From the NCBI RefSeq assembly GCF_023073415.1, contig NZ_JADPJL010000012.1, forward strand, positions 756,501 through 820,500: 64,000 bases of DNA, written 5' to 3'. Position numbers and translations under genes: made by a program. How positions within the stretch are numbered: position 1 is the stretch's first letter; each line of letters opens with the position of its first letter. A model generated the notes under the pieces. The model was not told the DNA's origin, searched no databases, and was given only the letters and a program-made list of their open reading frames with translations. The stretch is from Bradyrhizobium sp. 190 (GTDB lineage: Bacteria > Pseudomonadota > Alphaproteobacteria > Rhizobiales > Xanthobacteraceae). This document shows, piece by piece, positions 50,791-59,769 of the stretch.

Positions 50791-51567
50791 TCAATCGAAC
50801 AGCGCGTCGATGTCGTTCTGCGAGGCGTGACCGTCGTCGCCGTCCAGCTTCGGGCCGTTCAACAGCTTGGCGTCGCCTTCGCGGGTATCGACGATCGGGG
50901 GGGCGTGCGCCTTGATGGCATCGACGCCGCCCCAGATGTCCATCATCGCATTGATGTGCTGCTCGATGAACTTCATCGTGCTCATCACCTTGCTGATGCG
51001 CTGGCCGGTAAGGTCCTGGAAGTTGCAGGCTTCGAAGATCGCGACGACGCGCTCCTGGATCTCCTCGCTTAGCAGCTTCTGCTGGTCGGGCGAGATGTTC
51101 TTGGACAATGCGGTGGCGGCCTGGTCGATCGCCTCGACGGCCTCGAGAATCTGCTGGGTGGCCTGTTCGGTGCCGCCGACGACGGCGCCGAGCTCGCCAT
51201 TGACCTTGGCCATTTCCTGGCCGTCAAAGCTCTTGCCGTGCAGCGTGGCGATTTCGCGCTTGGTGCGGTTGATCGCATCGTGAATCAGGTCAAGCTCGAC
51301 CTTGAGCTTCGCGCACTGCTCGATCTGGGCGCGATAGGTTTCCAGCAACGCGTGGGCATCGGCGGTCTCGCGCGCGATATCCGTGGTGACAGTCGAACCG
51401 TCGCGGGCGTGACCGAAGCCGGCCATCTGTGTGCGGATCGCGCGCAGCTCGGACATGATCTCACGATGCATTGGGCCGATCTCGCCGCCTTCGACGGCAG
51501 GCATGACAATTGGCGCGTCGCCCAGAAGGGCTTGTTCGATACGAAAACGTTTGCGATTTACCGACAT
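50791..51567 (-). CDS. cheZ: CheZ-like protein phosphatase of chemotaxis
   Basis: 258 residues from the ATG at 51567. A long helical bundle carries the catalytic region ACNFQDLTGQRISKVMSTMKF, where the Asp and Gln activate the water that dephosphorylates CheY-P. The C-terminus SQNDIDALFD resembles the CheY-binding tail. A central heptad-rich helix (EQCAKLKVELDLIHDAINRT) forms the bundle. No other chemotaxis or flagellar gene is in this window, making it an orphan. It could act on a CheY-like stand-alone regulator. Confidence 0.85.
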   Translation of the reverse strand: MSVNRKRFRIEQALLGDAPIVMPAVEGGEIGPMHREIMSELRAIRTQMAGFGHARDGSTVTTDIARETADAHALLETYRAQIEQCAKLKVELDLIHDAINRTKREIATLHGKSFDGQEMAKVNGELGAVVGGTEQATQQILEAVEAIDQAATALSKNISPDQQKLLSEEIQERVVAIFEACNFQDLTGQRISKVMSTMKFIEQHINAMMDIWGGVDAIKAHAPPIVDTREGDAKLLNGPKLDGDDGHASQNDIDALFD

Positions 51568-51869
51568 GAGTTTTTCCCACCCCTTCACTTCGCGTGTGTT
51601 GTAAACCAATGCGATTTAACGTGAGGTTCACGCCGGAACATCGCGTGTCGGCGGTTTGCCCGCGGGTGCATACCAACGATTAACCATGTGGGGCGCGTTC
51701 ACGCAAAATAAACGCTACCGGACAAATCAGCGCGCGATCGCTGACGTGGTGAATCGAAACGCCTGATCTGTTTACCAAACCGATTAGGTTTTGATTTGTA
51801 TTGATCGCGTGCCGCGGCGTTCGTCGAGCCGCCGCCAACCCGCAATGACGAACAGTACAGAGTACGTCG
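51568..51869. other. 302-bp divergent intergenic region between cheZ and the L,D-transpeptidase
   Basis: A/T rich, holding promoters for both genes. TTAAC motifs occur at several points (GATTTAACG, GATTAACC) but no TTAA-N7-TTAA CtrA box could be confirmed. No gene was found. Confidence 0.5.
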
Positions 51870-52667
51870 ATGTCCGGAAAAATCTCCCTCGCGCTCCTCA
51901 CGAGCGCGTCTTGCCTTTGCTTTACCAGTGAGGCTGCAGCGATCGACGCCTCGCCAATTGCTGAACCCACCGTGATCTACGCCCGTGAGCCCGTGCCGCC
52001 CGCGCCGGTGCGCATGGCTTCTGCCGAACGCTCCAACATGGGCGGCGGCTTCATCGAATTCCTGTTCGGCGATGCGCCGCAGGGCGGGCGCTATCAGCGA
52101 GAGCAGGCCTACCAGACGCAGCCCGATTACGGATATGGCGGGCGGCGCACGCTGCTGCCGCCGATGGATCCGCAGCAGTCGATGCGCCGGGAGGAGGAGT
52201 TTGATCCCGCGCTGCGTCCGCTCGATCCGAAATACGAAAAGCAGGTGGTCGAGTATCACGGCAAGGAAAGTCCGGGCACCATCGTGATCGACACCCCGAA
52301 CAAGTTCCTGTTCCTGGTGCAGGGCGACGGCAAGGCGCTGCGTTATGGCGTCGGCGTCGGCCGCCCCGGCTTCACATGGTCGGGCGTCAAGACGGTCTCC
52401 GCGAAGAAGGAATGGCCGGCCTGGACGCCGCCGCCGGAAATGCTGGCGCGGCGCCCTGACCTGCCGCGGCACATGGAGGGCGGTCCGCAAAATCCGCTCG
52501 GCGCGCGCGCGATGTATCTGGGTTCGTCGCTCTATCGCATCCATGGCTCCAACGAGCCATGGACCATCGGCACCAACGTGTCGTCCGGCTGCATCCGGAT
52601 GCGCAATGAAGACGTCATCGATCTCTACGGCCGCGTCGGTGTCGGCGCCAGGGTCGTGGTGATTTGA
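51870..52667 (+). CDS. Secreted L,D-transpeptidase (YkuD domain)
   Basis: 265 residues with a signal peptide (ISLALLTSASCLCFTSEAAA). YkuD domain starts GKESPGTIVIDTPNKFLFLVQGDGKALRYGVGVGR and carries the catalytic H225-G-S-N...C241 in YRIHGSNEPWTIGTNVSSGCIRM. Such enzymes make 3-3 crosslinks in peptidoglycan or attach proteins to it, in the periplasm. The N-terminal half, with several Tyr/Gln-rich stretches (YQREQAYQTQPDYGYGG), is probably a flexible linker. All catalytic residues are present. Confidence 0.92.
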   Translation: MSGKISLALLTSASCLCFTSEAAAIDASPIAEPTVIYAREPVPPAPVRMASAERSNMGGGFIEFLFGDAPQGGRYQREQAYQTQPDYGYGGRRTLLPPMDPQQSMRREEEFDPALRPLDPKYEKQVVEYHGKESPGTIVIDTPNKFLFLVQGDGKALRYGVGVGRPGFTWSGVKTVSAKKEWPAWTPPPEMLARRPDLPRHMEGGPQNPLGARAMYLGSSLYRIHGSNEPWTIGTNVSSGCIRMRNEDVIDLYGRVGVGARVVVI

Positions 52668-52694
52668 TTTTTCCAGGATGGCCACGAAAACGGT

Positions 52695-52814
52695 GTCGTC
52701 CCTGCGAACGCAGGGACCCATAACCACCGATCTACGTCGTTGAAGAAGGTCGTCGACCAACGCGCTCAACAACTACGGCCGCGGAGTATGGGTCCCTGCG
52801 TTCGCAGGGACGAC
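52695..52814. repeat. Palindromic repeat (GTCGTCCCTGCGAACGCAGGG type)
   Basis: Left end GTCGTCCCTGCGAACGCAGG with CCCATA mirrors right end TATGGGTCCCTGCGTTCGCAGG. Each end is itself a small palindrome (CCCTGCGAACGCAGGG). Convergent region between the transpeptidase and DUF2076. Confidence 0.85.
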
Positions 52815-52825
52815 GGCAAGGTGGA

Positions 52826-52855
52826 AACAAAAACGGCCGCCCGAAGGGGCGGCCG
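52826..52855 (-). terminator. Terminator of the DUF2076 gene
   Basis: On the minus strand CGGCCGCCC-CTTC-GGGCGGCCG is followed by TTTTTGTTTCC. It lies 25 bases past the DUF2076 stop. The plus-strand side has only CTGTTGTTT. Confidence 0.85.
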
Positions 52856-52879
52856 CTGTTGTTTCAACTCTCGCGTCGA

Positions 52880-53719
52880 TCACGCGTAATCGCTGTCGCC
52901 GTCGCCATCGTCACCGTCGAAGCCGTCGGAATCATGGTCCGTGTCGTCATCGTCATGCGAGGCCTGATCGAAGAATCCCTGGCGTGAGCCGGAATCATTA
53001 TCGTTGTTGTCGGCGCGCTGGCTGGACGAGCCGCGCGAACCGATGTCGTTGACCCCGGCGTCGCGCGCCAGATTGCCGCCGGACTGGTCGCTCCATGGCC
53101 TGCGGTCTTCAATTCCGCCGCTATGGCCCGCCGTGTCGCCGAAGCTTTGCTGGTTGCCGCCGCCGCCCATCATCGAACGGAGGCTGCCGGCCAGCATCGA
53201 TCCGCCGACCACGCCGACCGCGGCCGCCGCCGCCGTTCCGAGGAACGAGCCGCCACCACCGCCGAACGCAGAAGGCTGCTGCTGCGCGCCGGGCTGGCCG
53301 TAGGCCGGCTGATTATATTGTCCGGGCTGATTGTATTGCCCGGGCGCCTGGTTCTGCTGCAGTACCTGCCCGGTGTTCCAGGCCGGACGTCCGCCGCCAG
53401 CCATCTCGGGCGCGCGCACGTTGGGCACCGAACCATGTTGCTGGTTCTGCCCGAAGATCGCGTCGCGCATCGAATCGAGGAAGCCGCCGGATTGAGCTTG
53501 CTGACCACCGCCCGCTTCCAACTCCTGGATGCGCATGTCGGCGCGCTTCAGCGCTTCGTCCTGCACCAGCGTCGTTTGCACCAGTGCATAGACCGCATTG
53601 GGCGCGTTGCGCAGGCCTTGCATGATCGCCGACATCGCCTCGGGATCGCGCTTCGCGCTTTCCAGCTTGGCAAGCCGGTCGAATAGATCGTCAATCAGTT
53701 GGCGTTCTTGCGGTGTCAT
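52880..53719 (-). CDS. DUF2076 family protein with Asp-rich C-terminus
   Basis: 279 residues. MTPQERQLIDDLFDRLAKLESAKRDPEA and RNAPNAVYALVQTTLVQDEALKRADMRIQELE match the DUF2076 opening. The middle is Gln/Gly/Pro-rich and disordered with YNQPGQYNQPAYGQPGAQQQ, then GGGGSFLGTAAAAAVGVVGGSMLAGSL, a hydrophobic helix. The C-terminus has repeated Asp (DDDDTDHDSDGFDGDDGDGD). Periplasmic ligand-binding relatives exist, but function is unknown. Confidence 0.85.
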   Translation of the reverse strand: MTPQERQLIDDLFDRLAKLESAKRDPEAMSAIMQGLRNAPNAVYALVQTTLVQDEALKRADMRIQELEAGGGQQAQSGGFLDSMRDAIFGQNQQHGSVPNVRAPEMAGGGRPAWNTGQVLQQNQAPGQYNQPGQYNQPAYGQPGAQQQPSAFGGGGGSFLGTAAAAAVGVVGGSMLAGSLRSMMGGGGNQQSFGDTAGHSGGIEDRRPWSDQSGGNLARDAGVNDIGSRGSSSQRADNNDNDSGSRQGFFDQASHDDDDTDHDSDGFDGDDGDGDSDYA

Positions 53720-53848
53720 GGCCCTCTCCCTCGCGTCGGATCGTCGTCAACGCGCCGGGAAGATGTAGGGCGGGCTTTGTGTCGCAAGTAGTGGGCGGCA
53801 GAATTAAATTTTGGTATGCGACAAAACGCCAGCTTTTCGCGAGTCTTA

Positions 53849-54691
53849 TCAACTCAATGTAACTTTATTCGCCGCCAGCAATGCCGGGAATCGATCGCCT
53901 GCGAGATACGCGTGTTCCGCCTCGCGCTGGGTGGTCAGCGGATCGAGGCTTTCGAGCGTTTGGTCGACGAATCCGGGATGGCACATCACCAGCCCGCCGT
54001 CCGGCAGTCCATCGAGGAACTCTCCCATCAGCCCGCCGAAATCGGGCGCTTTCGAAAAATCATAGGCGCCGGCGAAGGCGGGATTGAACGGGATGTCGGC
54101 GCGGGCGGCGCGCTTGCGGAATTGCGCGCTGAGAACGTCGAGCACGAGCGCCTTCGGCGCGTTGAGCAGCTTCGCCAGCGGCTGGAGGCGTCCACCCTGG
54201 CGGACCCAGGCGCCAGGGGCAGCTTCCTTCACCGCGCGCAGGAAGGCGTCGCGCACCTGCGGGAAGAGTTGTGCGTGCTGGTGGCCGTCGACGAAATCGG
54301 GCGCACGGCCGAACAGCTCCTTGAAGGCCGCGAGCTGGGCGAGCAGTTCGTCCTCGATCAGTCCCGGATCGAGCCGCCGCAACAGCCCCGATCGCAGCAT
54401 GGCTGGAAACGGCAGGAACAGACCACCATTGAGCGGCCGAAAGTGCATCGTCAGCGGACGAAACGGCGCGGTGAGCGTCGCGTGCAGCCCAATCGCGCAG
54501 CGCGGGCTGTTCGCTGCGACGTCCTGCAACGCGGCGACCTCGGCGCGCCCGATCGAAGGTCCAACCACCATCACCGAGGTGGCATTGAGTCGGCCGCGGG
54601 AGATCAAATCGCGAATGGCGCGGTTGACGCCATCGGCCAGCCCGTAATCGTCGGCGCACAGCCAGATCCGGCGCAGCGCAGCCTCGTTCAT
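53849..54691 (-). CDS. ChbG/HpnK (YdjC) family carbohydrate deacetylase
   Basis: 280 residues. YdjC metal-site elements: WLCADDYGLADGVNRAIRDL with the catalytic Asp pair, IGLHATLTAPF, VDGHQHAQLFP (metal ligands) and VMCHPG. Family members remove N-acetyl groups from oligosaccharides, or from undecaprenyl-phosphate-linked GalNAc (NaxD). It overlaps the glycosyltransferase gene upstream by 4 bases (ATGA), pairing the two activities. The Und-P-GalNAc interpretation is inference from this pairing. Confidence 0.87.
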   Translation of the reverse strand: MNEAALRRIWLCADDYGLADGVNRAIRDLISRGRLNATSVMVVGPSIGRAEVAALQDVAANSPRCAIGLHATLTAPFRPLTMHFRPLNGGLFLPFPAMLRSGLLRRLDPGLIEDELLAQLAAFKELFGRAPDFVDGHQHAQLFPQVRDAFLRAVKEAAPGAWVRQGGRLQPLAKLLNAPKALVLDVLSAQFRKRAARADIPFNPAFAGAYDFSKAPDFGGLMGEFLDGLPDGGLVMCHPGFVDQTLESLDPLTTQREAEHAYLAGDRFPALLAANKVTLS

Positions 54692-55734
54692 TCGGCGGCG
54701 GTCCGCTCAGTGGCGCTTGCCGCCGTCTCGCCATCCGCACGTTTTTCGGAGTGCTCGGCGACGAAGTAGATCGGACGCGCTTTCAGCTCGGAGAGGATCT
54801 TGCCGATATATTCGCCGACGATGCCGATCATGATGAGCTGCACGCCGCCGATCGTCATCATGCCGATCATCAGCGAGGGATAGCCGGGGACCTGTTTGCC
54901 GGTGGTCCAGACTTCCCAGAGAATGGTCAGGCCGAACAGGAAGGCGCTGATCGCCAGCAGCACGCCGAGCAGGCTGGCAAAGCGCAGCGGCGCCACCGAG
55001 AACGACGTCAATCCCTCAATCGACAGGCCGATCAGCCGGCCAGGGCTGAACGTGGTGACGCCATGCGCGCGCGGCGCCGGCTCATAATCGACGCGGATCT
55101 GGCGGAAGCCGATCCAGTTCGACAGGCCCTTGAAGAAGCGGTTGCGCTCGGGAAGCTGGCGCAGCGCCGTGGCCGCGCGCGGCGACAGCAGGCGGAAGTC
55201 GCCGGCGTCCTCGGGGATCTTCTGCCGCGCGCCCCAGTTGATGAGCCCGTAGAAGCCGTGCACCGCCTGGCGGCGCAGGAACGATTCATTGTCGCGATTC
55301 GCCTTCGCCGTATAGACGACGTCGTAGCCGTCATCGATCCAGTGCGAGACGAGTTTTTCGACCAGATCAGGCGGATGCTGGCCGTCGCCGTCCATGAACA
55401 GCATTGCGCCGAGGCGGGCGTGGTCCAGCCCCGCCATCAGCGCAGCCTCCTTGCCGAAATTGCGCGACAGCGATACCACCTGGATGTCGAGCGCGTCGGC
55501 CGTAAGTGCGCGCGCGATTGCCAGCGTATTGTCGGCGCTGCCGTCGTCGACATAAACCACTTCGCATCCGAGGCCGTAACGTTCCTTTAGCGTGCGGGCG
55601 AGGCCGACCAGCCGCTCGTGCAGCAGTGCGAGCCCTGCCGCCTCGTTATACAGCGGCACGACAATCGACAGGCCGCGCGCCGCGGCGCTGGCTGCGGTCG
55701 TCGACAGGCGGGAAACGTCAGAGCCGAGTGTCAT
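54688..55734 (-). CDS. Polyprenyl-phosphate glycosyltransferase (ArnC/DPM1-like GT2)
   Basis: 348 residues. The GT-A core shows LSIVVPLYNEAAGLALLHERL, VVYVDDGSADNT, LSRNFGKEAALMAGL and FMDGDGQHPPDLV with the DxD. Two C-terminal membrane helices (FASLLGVLLAISAFLFGLTI and LIMIGIVGEYIGKIL) anchor it. Relatives load one sugar onto undecaprenyl phosphate, for later transfer to lipid A or other acceptors. It precedes the YdjC deacetylase with ATGA overlap and follows hisG by 75 bp. Confidence 0.9.
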   Translation of the reverse strand: MTLGSDVSRLSTTAASAAARGLSIVVPLYNEAAGLALLHERLVGLARTLKERYGLGCEVVYVDDGSADNTLAIARALTADALDIQVVSLSRNFGKEAALMAGLDHARLGAMLFMDGDGQHPPDLVEKLVSHWIDDGYDVVYTAKANRDNESFLRRQAVHGFYGLINWGARQKIPEDAGDFRLLSPRAATALRQLPERNRFFKGLSNWIGFRQIRVDYEPAPRAHGVTTFSPGRLIGLSIEGLTSFSVAPLRFASLLGVLLAISAFLFGLTILWEVWTTGKQVPGYPSLMIGMMTIGGVQLIMIGIVGEYIGKILSELKARPIYFVAEHSEKRADGETAASATERTAAE

Positions 55735-55809
55735 CGATCAGGTCCCAGATTATTCAACCGTATATGTTACCTGTGCGAAGCTGTCGCAACGATGAACGAA
55801 ACGGCAGCC

Positions 55810-56787
55810 TCATTGCCGCAAGAACGCCTCGAGCCTGGCAAATAACGGGTTTTCCCGGTCGAGCACATAATCGAGCGAAGCGATCGAAACCGTGTCGGCG
55901 CCGTGTTCGCGCAGGAAGCTGCCGAGCGCGTAAAGCTGCATCGGCGGGCAGTGCAGCGTCAGCATGCCCGACGAGGTCGGCCCGCCAAACGGCGTCACCA
56001 CGCCAAAACGATTATGCGCTTCATTAAGCAACGCATCGTTGCAGCCGGCGAAACGCGTTCGCACCTCACGGTATTTGCTGGCGCGGGCGCGCGCGGCGAT
56101 GTGGTCGAGGATGACGCGTGCGGTCTCGCGGGCGTCGGTCGACCAGTCGGCATCGCGGGACGCCACGAGGTTGGCCTGGCTGCGCAGGATCACGCCGTCG
56201 TCCAGCACCTTGAGACCATTGGCGGCGAGCGTCGCGCCGGTCGTCGTGATGTCGACAATCATCTCGGCAGTGCCGACCGCAGGCGCGCCTTCGGTGGCGC
56301 CGGCGCTTTCGACGATGCGGTAATCAACCACGCCGTGGGCGGCGAAGAAGTTGCGCGTCAGGTTGATGTATTTGGTCGCGACCCGCATCCGCCGGTTATG
56401 CTGGGCGCGGAAGCCGGTGGTGACGTCGTCGAGGTCGGCCATGGTGCGGACGTCGATCCACGCCTGCGGCACCGCGACCACGACATTGGCGCTGCCGAAG
56501 CCGAGATTGTCGATCAACAGCACGCGCTCGTCGGCGTCCGCAATGCTTTCGCGCAACAGATCCTCGCCGGTGACGCCGAGATGCACCATGCCGCGCGCCA
56601 GTTGCGAAGCGATTTCGCTCGCCGAGAGATAGGCGATCTCGACATTGTCGAGGCCCGTAATGGTGCCGCGATAGTCGCGCGCGCCGCGCGGTTTCGCCAG
56701 CGAAAGCCCTGCGCGCGTGAAAAACGCCTCAGTGTTTTCCTGCAGGCGGCCCTTGGAAGGAACGGCGAGAACGAAGGGGGCGGTCAT
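55810..56787 (-). CDS. hisG: ATP phosphoribosyltransferase HisG (long form)
   Basis: 325 residues. Catalytic features: [19 protein letters not shown], DEVRVxxID-type region, and the PRPP loop [20 protein letters not shown]. It condenses ATP with PRPP, the first step of histidine synthesis. After the catalytic core there are about 100 residues ([16 protein letters not shown] to ARLEAFLRQ), more than short HisG proteins have. It overlaps hisZ by 4 bases, forming the hetero-octameric type, which normally uses the short HisG. Confidence 0.95.
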   Translation of the reverse strand: MTAPFVLAVPSKGRLQENTEAFFTRAGLSLAKPRGARDYRGTITGLDNVEIAYLSASEIASQLARGMVHLGVTGEDLLRESIADADERVLLIDNLGFGSANVVVAVPQAWIDVRTMADLDDVTTGFRAQHNRRMRVATKYINLTRNFFAAHGVVDYRIVESAGATEGAPAVGTAEMIVDITTTGATLAANGLKVLDDGVILRSQANLVASRDADWSTDARETARVILDHIAARARASKYREVRTRFAGCNDALLNEAHNRFGVVTPFGGPTSSGMLTLHCPPMQLYALGSFLREHGADTVSIASLDYVLDRENPLFARLEAFLRQ

Positions 56788-57968
56788 GCGGCGCTCCCTA
56801 GCTGCGTCAGGGCTTCGATCCAGACCGAGAAGCCGACTGCCGGGATCGGCGTGGGCGAACCGAGTTGCGTCATCAGGCCATCATAGCGCCCGCCCGCCAC
56901 CAGCGGTTCGACGCCGTTACCCTTGCTGTCGCCCTTGGCATTTCCCTTGGTATTTCCTTTGGGATGCAACTCGAATTCGAAGCCGGTGTAATAATCGAGC
57001 CCGCGGCCGAACGATGTGGAAAACCGCGCGAGCTTCGTGTCGATGCCGCGCGCGGCCATGAAGCCGACGCGGCTTTCGAGTTGATCGATGGCGGCTGCGA
57101 GATCGAGCTTGGCATCGGCGGCCAGCGCACGCAGTTGCGCCACCGATTCATCCGGGTCGCCTGATATGGCGAGGAAACGCTTGATGATCGCAAGCGCGTC
57201 GCGCGGCAGCGCGCCGCCTTTCAAGGTCGATTGTTCGAGGAAGCGGTCGGCGATTTCGGCAACCGTGCGTCCCCCGACATTGGTGGTGCCGGCGATCGAC
57301 ATCAGGTCGGTGACCAGCGCCAGCGCCGCCTTGCGGTCGGAGCCGGCAAGTGCGGCCAGCACGCCCTCATATTCGTTGCGGCCGGGCGCGGTCGAAAGCG
57401 TCAGCCGCTCGATATCCTCGGCGAGGCTGATCTTGCGGTTGAAATCCTTGATCAGCCGCCGCCGCCAGACCGGATAGAGATTAAGCGCGTCGATCAGCGC
57501 GGTGAACAGGGCGACGTCGCCGGTGCGGATGTCGACGTCCTTCAGTCCGAACGCAGCCGTAGCTTCCAGCGCCAGCGCCAGCATTTCCGCATCCGCCGCG
57601 GCGCGGTCCTGGCGGCCAAAGGATTCGATGCCGGCCTGCAGGAATTCGCTGGGCTGGCCGCCGCGATAGCGGAACACCGGCCCGAGATAGCTGAAGCCCG
57701 CGGGCTTTCCGGCGCTGGCAGAGGCGAGATAGTCACGCGCTACCGGAATGGTGAGGTCGGGGCGCAGGCAGAGCTCCTCGCCTGATGCGTCGGTGGTCAG
57801 GTAAAGGCTCTTGCGGATGTCCTCGCCGGAAAGGTCGAGGAACGGCTCGGCCGGCTGCAGGATGCCGGGGTGCGCCTGGACGTAGCCGCCTTGTGCAAAC
57901 GACAATAGCAGCGCATCCGCCCAGGCGGCGGATCCGGCAGCACCTCTGATGGCGGCGGTCGCGGTCAT
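56784..57968 (-). CDS. hisZ: ATP phosphoribosyltransferase regulatory subunit HisZ
   Basis: 394 residues from the ATG at 57968. A class II histidyl-tRNA synthetase-like fold: [14 protein letters not shown] (motif 2 area), [24 protein letters not shown], and [21 protein letters not shown] near the end, with [24 protein letters not shown]. HisZ has no aminoacylation activity and mediates histidine feedback on HisG. A 4-residue repeat (KGN units, encoded by 12-bp DNA repeats at 56917-56964) is inserted before GGRYDGL. Confidence 0.95.
   Translation of the reverse strand: MTATAAIRGAAGSAAWADALLLSFAQGGYVQAHPGILQPAEPFLDLSGEDIRKSLYLTTDASGEELCLRPDLTIPVARDYLASASAGKPAGFSYLGPVFRYRGGQPSEFLQAGIESFGRQDRAAADAEMLALALEATAAFGLKDVDIRTGDVALFTALIDALNLYPVWRRRLIKDFNRKISLAEDIERLTLSTAPGRNEYEGVLAALAGSDRKAALALVTDLMSIAGTTNVGGRTVAEIADRFLEQSTLKGGALPRDALAIIKRFLAISGDPDESVAQLRALAADAKLDLAAAIDQLESRVGFMAARGIDTKLARFSTSFGRGLDYYTGFEFELHPKGNTKGNAKGDSKGNGVEPLVAGGRYDGLMTQLGSPTPIPAVGFSVWIEALTQLGSAA
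56917..56964. repeat. 12-bp tandem repeat (four units) inside hisZ
   Basis: Units read TTACCCTTGCTG, TCGCCCTTGGCA, TTTCCCTTGGTA, TTTCCTTTGGGA. They encode Lys-Gly-Asn/Asp units around residues 335-350 of HisZ, in frame, so the number of units can change without frameshift. Confidence 0.85.
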
Positions 57969-58148
57969 TTCACGTCCAAATGCCCGGAAAAACCGGGTTC
58001 CAAGGTTCGTTTGGAGTTCCACGGAGTTCCGGGGCGCTCGTTGGCGCAGGCCTTAGCATGGCCGGGGCGGCGTTTCGACAGGGATTGGCCAACTGACTTA
58101 ATGGGCGGTGGCTTGATGGGCGGGCTTGGCCGGTTAGTCCTCCACCGT

Positions 58149-58901
58149 CTACCCCGGCCCCTGCCAGTCCCCCAGCGCGGCCTGCACCAGCGCCAGCGCG
58201 GCGACGCCGGCGGTATCCGCACGCAGGATGCGGGGGCCCAAAGACAGCCGCAGCGTCCTGGGCTGCCGCAGCAGCAGCGCCCGTTCTTCCTCGGCAAATC
58301 CGCCTTCGGGACCGATCAGGATGTCGATGCCGCTAACCGCGGTTAACCCGTTTTGCAGGGCCTGCAATGGCGAGGTGGTTTCCGCCGCCTCGTCGCAGAA
58401 AACCAGCAGGCGCTCCGGCTGGCGCTGGGTCAGAAACCGATCGAGCGGCATCGGCTCGGCAACATCGGCGAGGCTGAGGATGCCGCATTGCTCGGCCGCC
58501 TCGATGACATTGGCGCGCATCCGCTCGCTGTTGACCCGCGAAACCTGGGTGAATCGCGTTAACACCGGCTGCAGCTTTGCGGCTCCCATCTCGACGGCCT
58601 TCTGCACCATGTAGTCGAGGCGAGCGTGCTTCAGCGGCGCAAAGACATAGGCGATGTCGGGCAGGCGATCCTGCGGCCGCGTCCGCGCGATGATGCTCAG
58701 GCTGTCGGGCCGCTTGCGGCCCTCGATCGCGGCCTGCCATTCGCCGTCGCGGCCGTTGAACACCAGGATGCTTTCGCCGGCAGAAAGTCGCAACACGTTG
58801 CCGAGATAATTGCTCTGGTTGCGCTCCAGCGCGATTCTCTCGCCCTCGCGCAAGAGGGCATCAACGAACAGGCGAGGGGCGCGAAAATCGAGTTCAGGCA
58901 T
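58149..58901 (-). CDS. rsmE: 16S rRNA (uracil-1498-N3) methyltransferase RsmE
   Basis: 250 residues. The SPOUT fold is visible: ILIGPEGGFAEEERALL followed by LRLSLGPRILRADTAGVAAL with the knot region, and an N-terminal PUA-like part (RLFVDALLREGERIALERNQ, NYLGNVLRLSAGESILVFNGRDGEW). It methylates U1498 in the decoding centre of 16S rRNA. A divergent secreted protein gene begins 204 bp away. Confidence 0.95.
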   Translation of the reverse strand: MPELDFRAPRLFVDALLREGERIALERNQSNYLGNVLRLSAGESILVFNGRDGEWQAAIEGRKRPDSLSIIARTRPQDRLPDIAYVFAPLKHARLDYMVQKAVEMGAAKLQPVLTRFTQVSRVNSERMRANVIEAAEQCGILSLADVAEPMPLDRFLTQRQPERLLVFCDEAAETTSPLQALQNGLTAVSGIDILIGPEGGFAEEERALLLRQPRTLRLSLGPRILRADTAGVAALALVQAALGDWQGPG

Positions 58902-59105
58902 CGGTAAAGGTTCCGTTACCGGGCGCTTTTAGCCTAAAGCGCTAGAATCCGGAGGCTATTTTTGGCTTTCCGGCGACACCGCGCCGCGCTGCTGCCCCAA
59001 TCAGCGGGTTGTTAAGCGTCGGCAGGAATCGTAAAAAGCCTTTTCGCAAATCGCTTCGCTCGGACACGTTGGGGCTTGCCTGACCTTGCCGGAGAACAAC
59101 CCTTG

Positions 59106-59759
59106 ATGATCCGCCGCCTGATTGTGCTGCTGACCGCTGCCGTCGTGACCATTCACGCCGGGCAAGTGCTTGCGCAAGGTGCGTTTCCGGCGCCATTGCC
59201 CAACCAGAGCGCGGCACCCGCGAATGCTTCGCCGTTTCCGCCGGTGAATGGCGCTGCGCCGTCGGCCTCGGTCGGCGCGCCGTCGGCGTTCCCGTCGCAA
59301 GGTGCCGCCCCGGTTTCCAGCGGCTTCAGTGGGCCGCCGCCACAGGCCAGCGGTTCGGCAGACGCCTGCATGAAGGGGTTCGTTCCCCTGCGCGAGGAAG
59401 CCGAGCGGCGCGGCAAGATGATCAAAGCCGCGAGCGACCGCAAGGCGCCGCCGGATGAGGCCTGCAAGCTGATCAAAAACTTCGGCCAGGCCGAAGTGAA
59501 GATGATCAAATATGTCGAGACCAACTCGGCCAAATGCGGAATTCCGCCGCAGATCGCCGACCAGCTCAAGAACGGCCACAAGAACACCGAGAAGATGCAG
59601 AATCAGGTCTGTGCCGTCGCGCAGCAGGCGCAGACGCGCGGACCGGCCGGCCCGAGCCTGAGCGAAGTGCTCGGCTCGGCGGCGCTCCCCGAAGCGCAGG
59701 CCGTCAAGAAGGGCGGCAGCACCTTCGATACGCTGAACGGCAACGTTCTCGCGCGATGA
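59106..59759 (+). CDS. Secreted protein, Pro/Ala-rich with helical C-terminal domain
   Basis: 217 residues from ATG 59106. Signal peptide LIVLLTAAVVTIHAGQVLAQ. A low-complexity stretch of ~70 residues (FPAPLPNQSAAPANASPFPP, GAAPSASVGAPSAFPS) leads to a helical domain: ACMKGFVPLREEAERRGKMI, PDEACKLIKNFGQAEVKMIKYVETNSAKCGIP and QVCAVAQQAQTRG, with four Cys. No known enzyme motif. It is 10 bp upstream of ubiA, so may share its transcript. I recall this type as conserved in Bradyrhizobium. Confidence 0.75.
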   Translation: MIRRLIVLLTAAVVTIHAGQVLAQGAFPAPLPNQSAAPANASPFPPVNGAAPSASVGAPSAFPSQGAAPVSSGFSGPPPQASGSADACMKGFVPLREEAERRGKMIKAASDRKAPPDEACKLIKNFGQAEVKMIKYVETNSAKCGIPPQIADQLKNGHKNTEKMQNQVCAVAQQAQTRGPAGPSLSEVLGSAALPEAQAVKKGGSTFDTLNGNVLAR

Positions 59760-59769
59760 CCGCGCTCCG

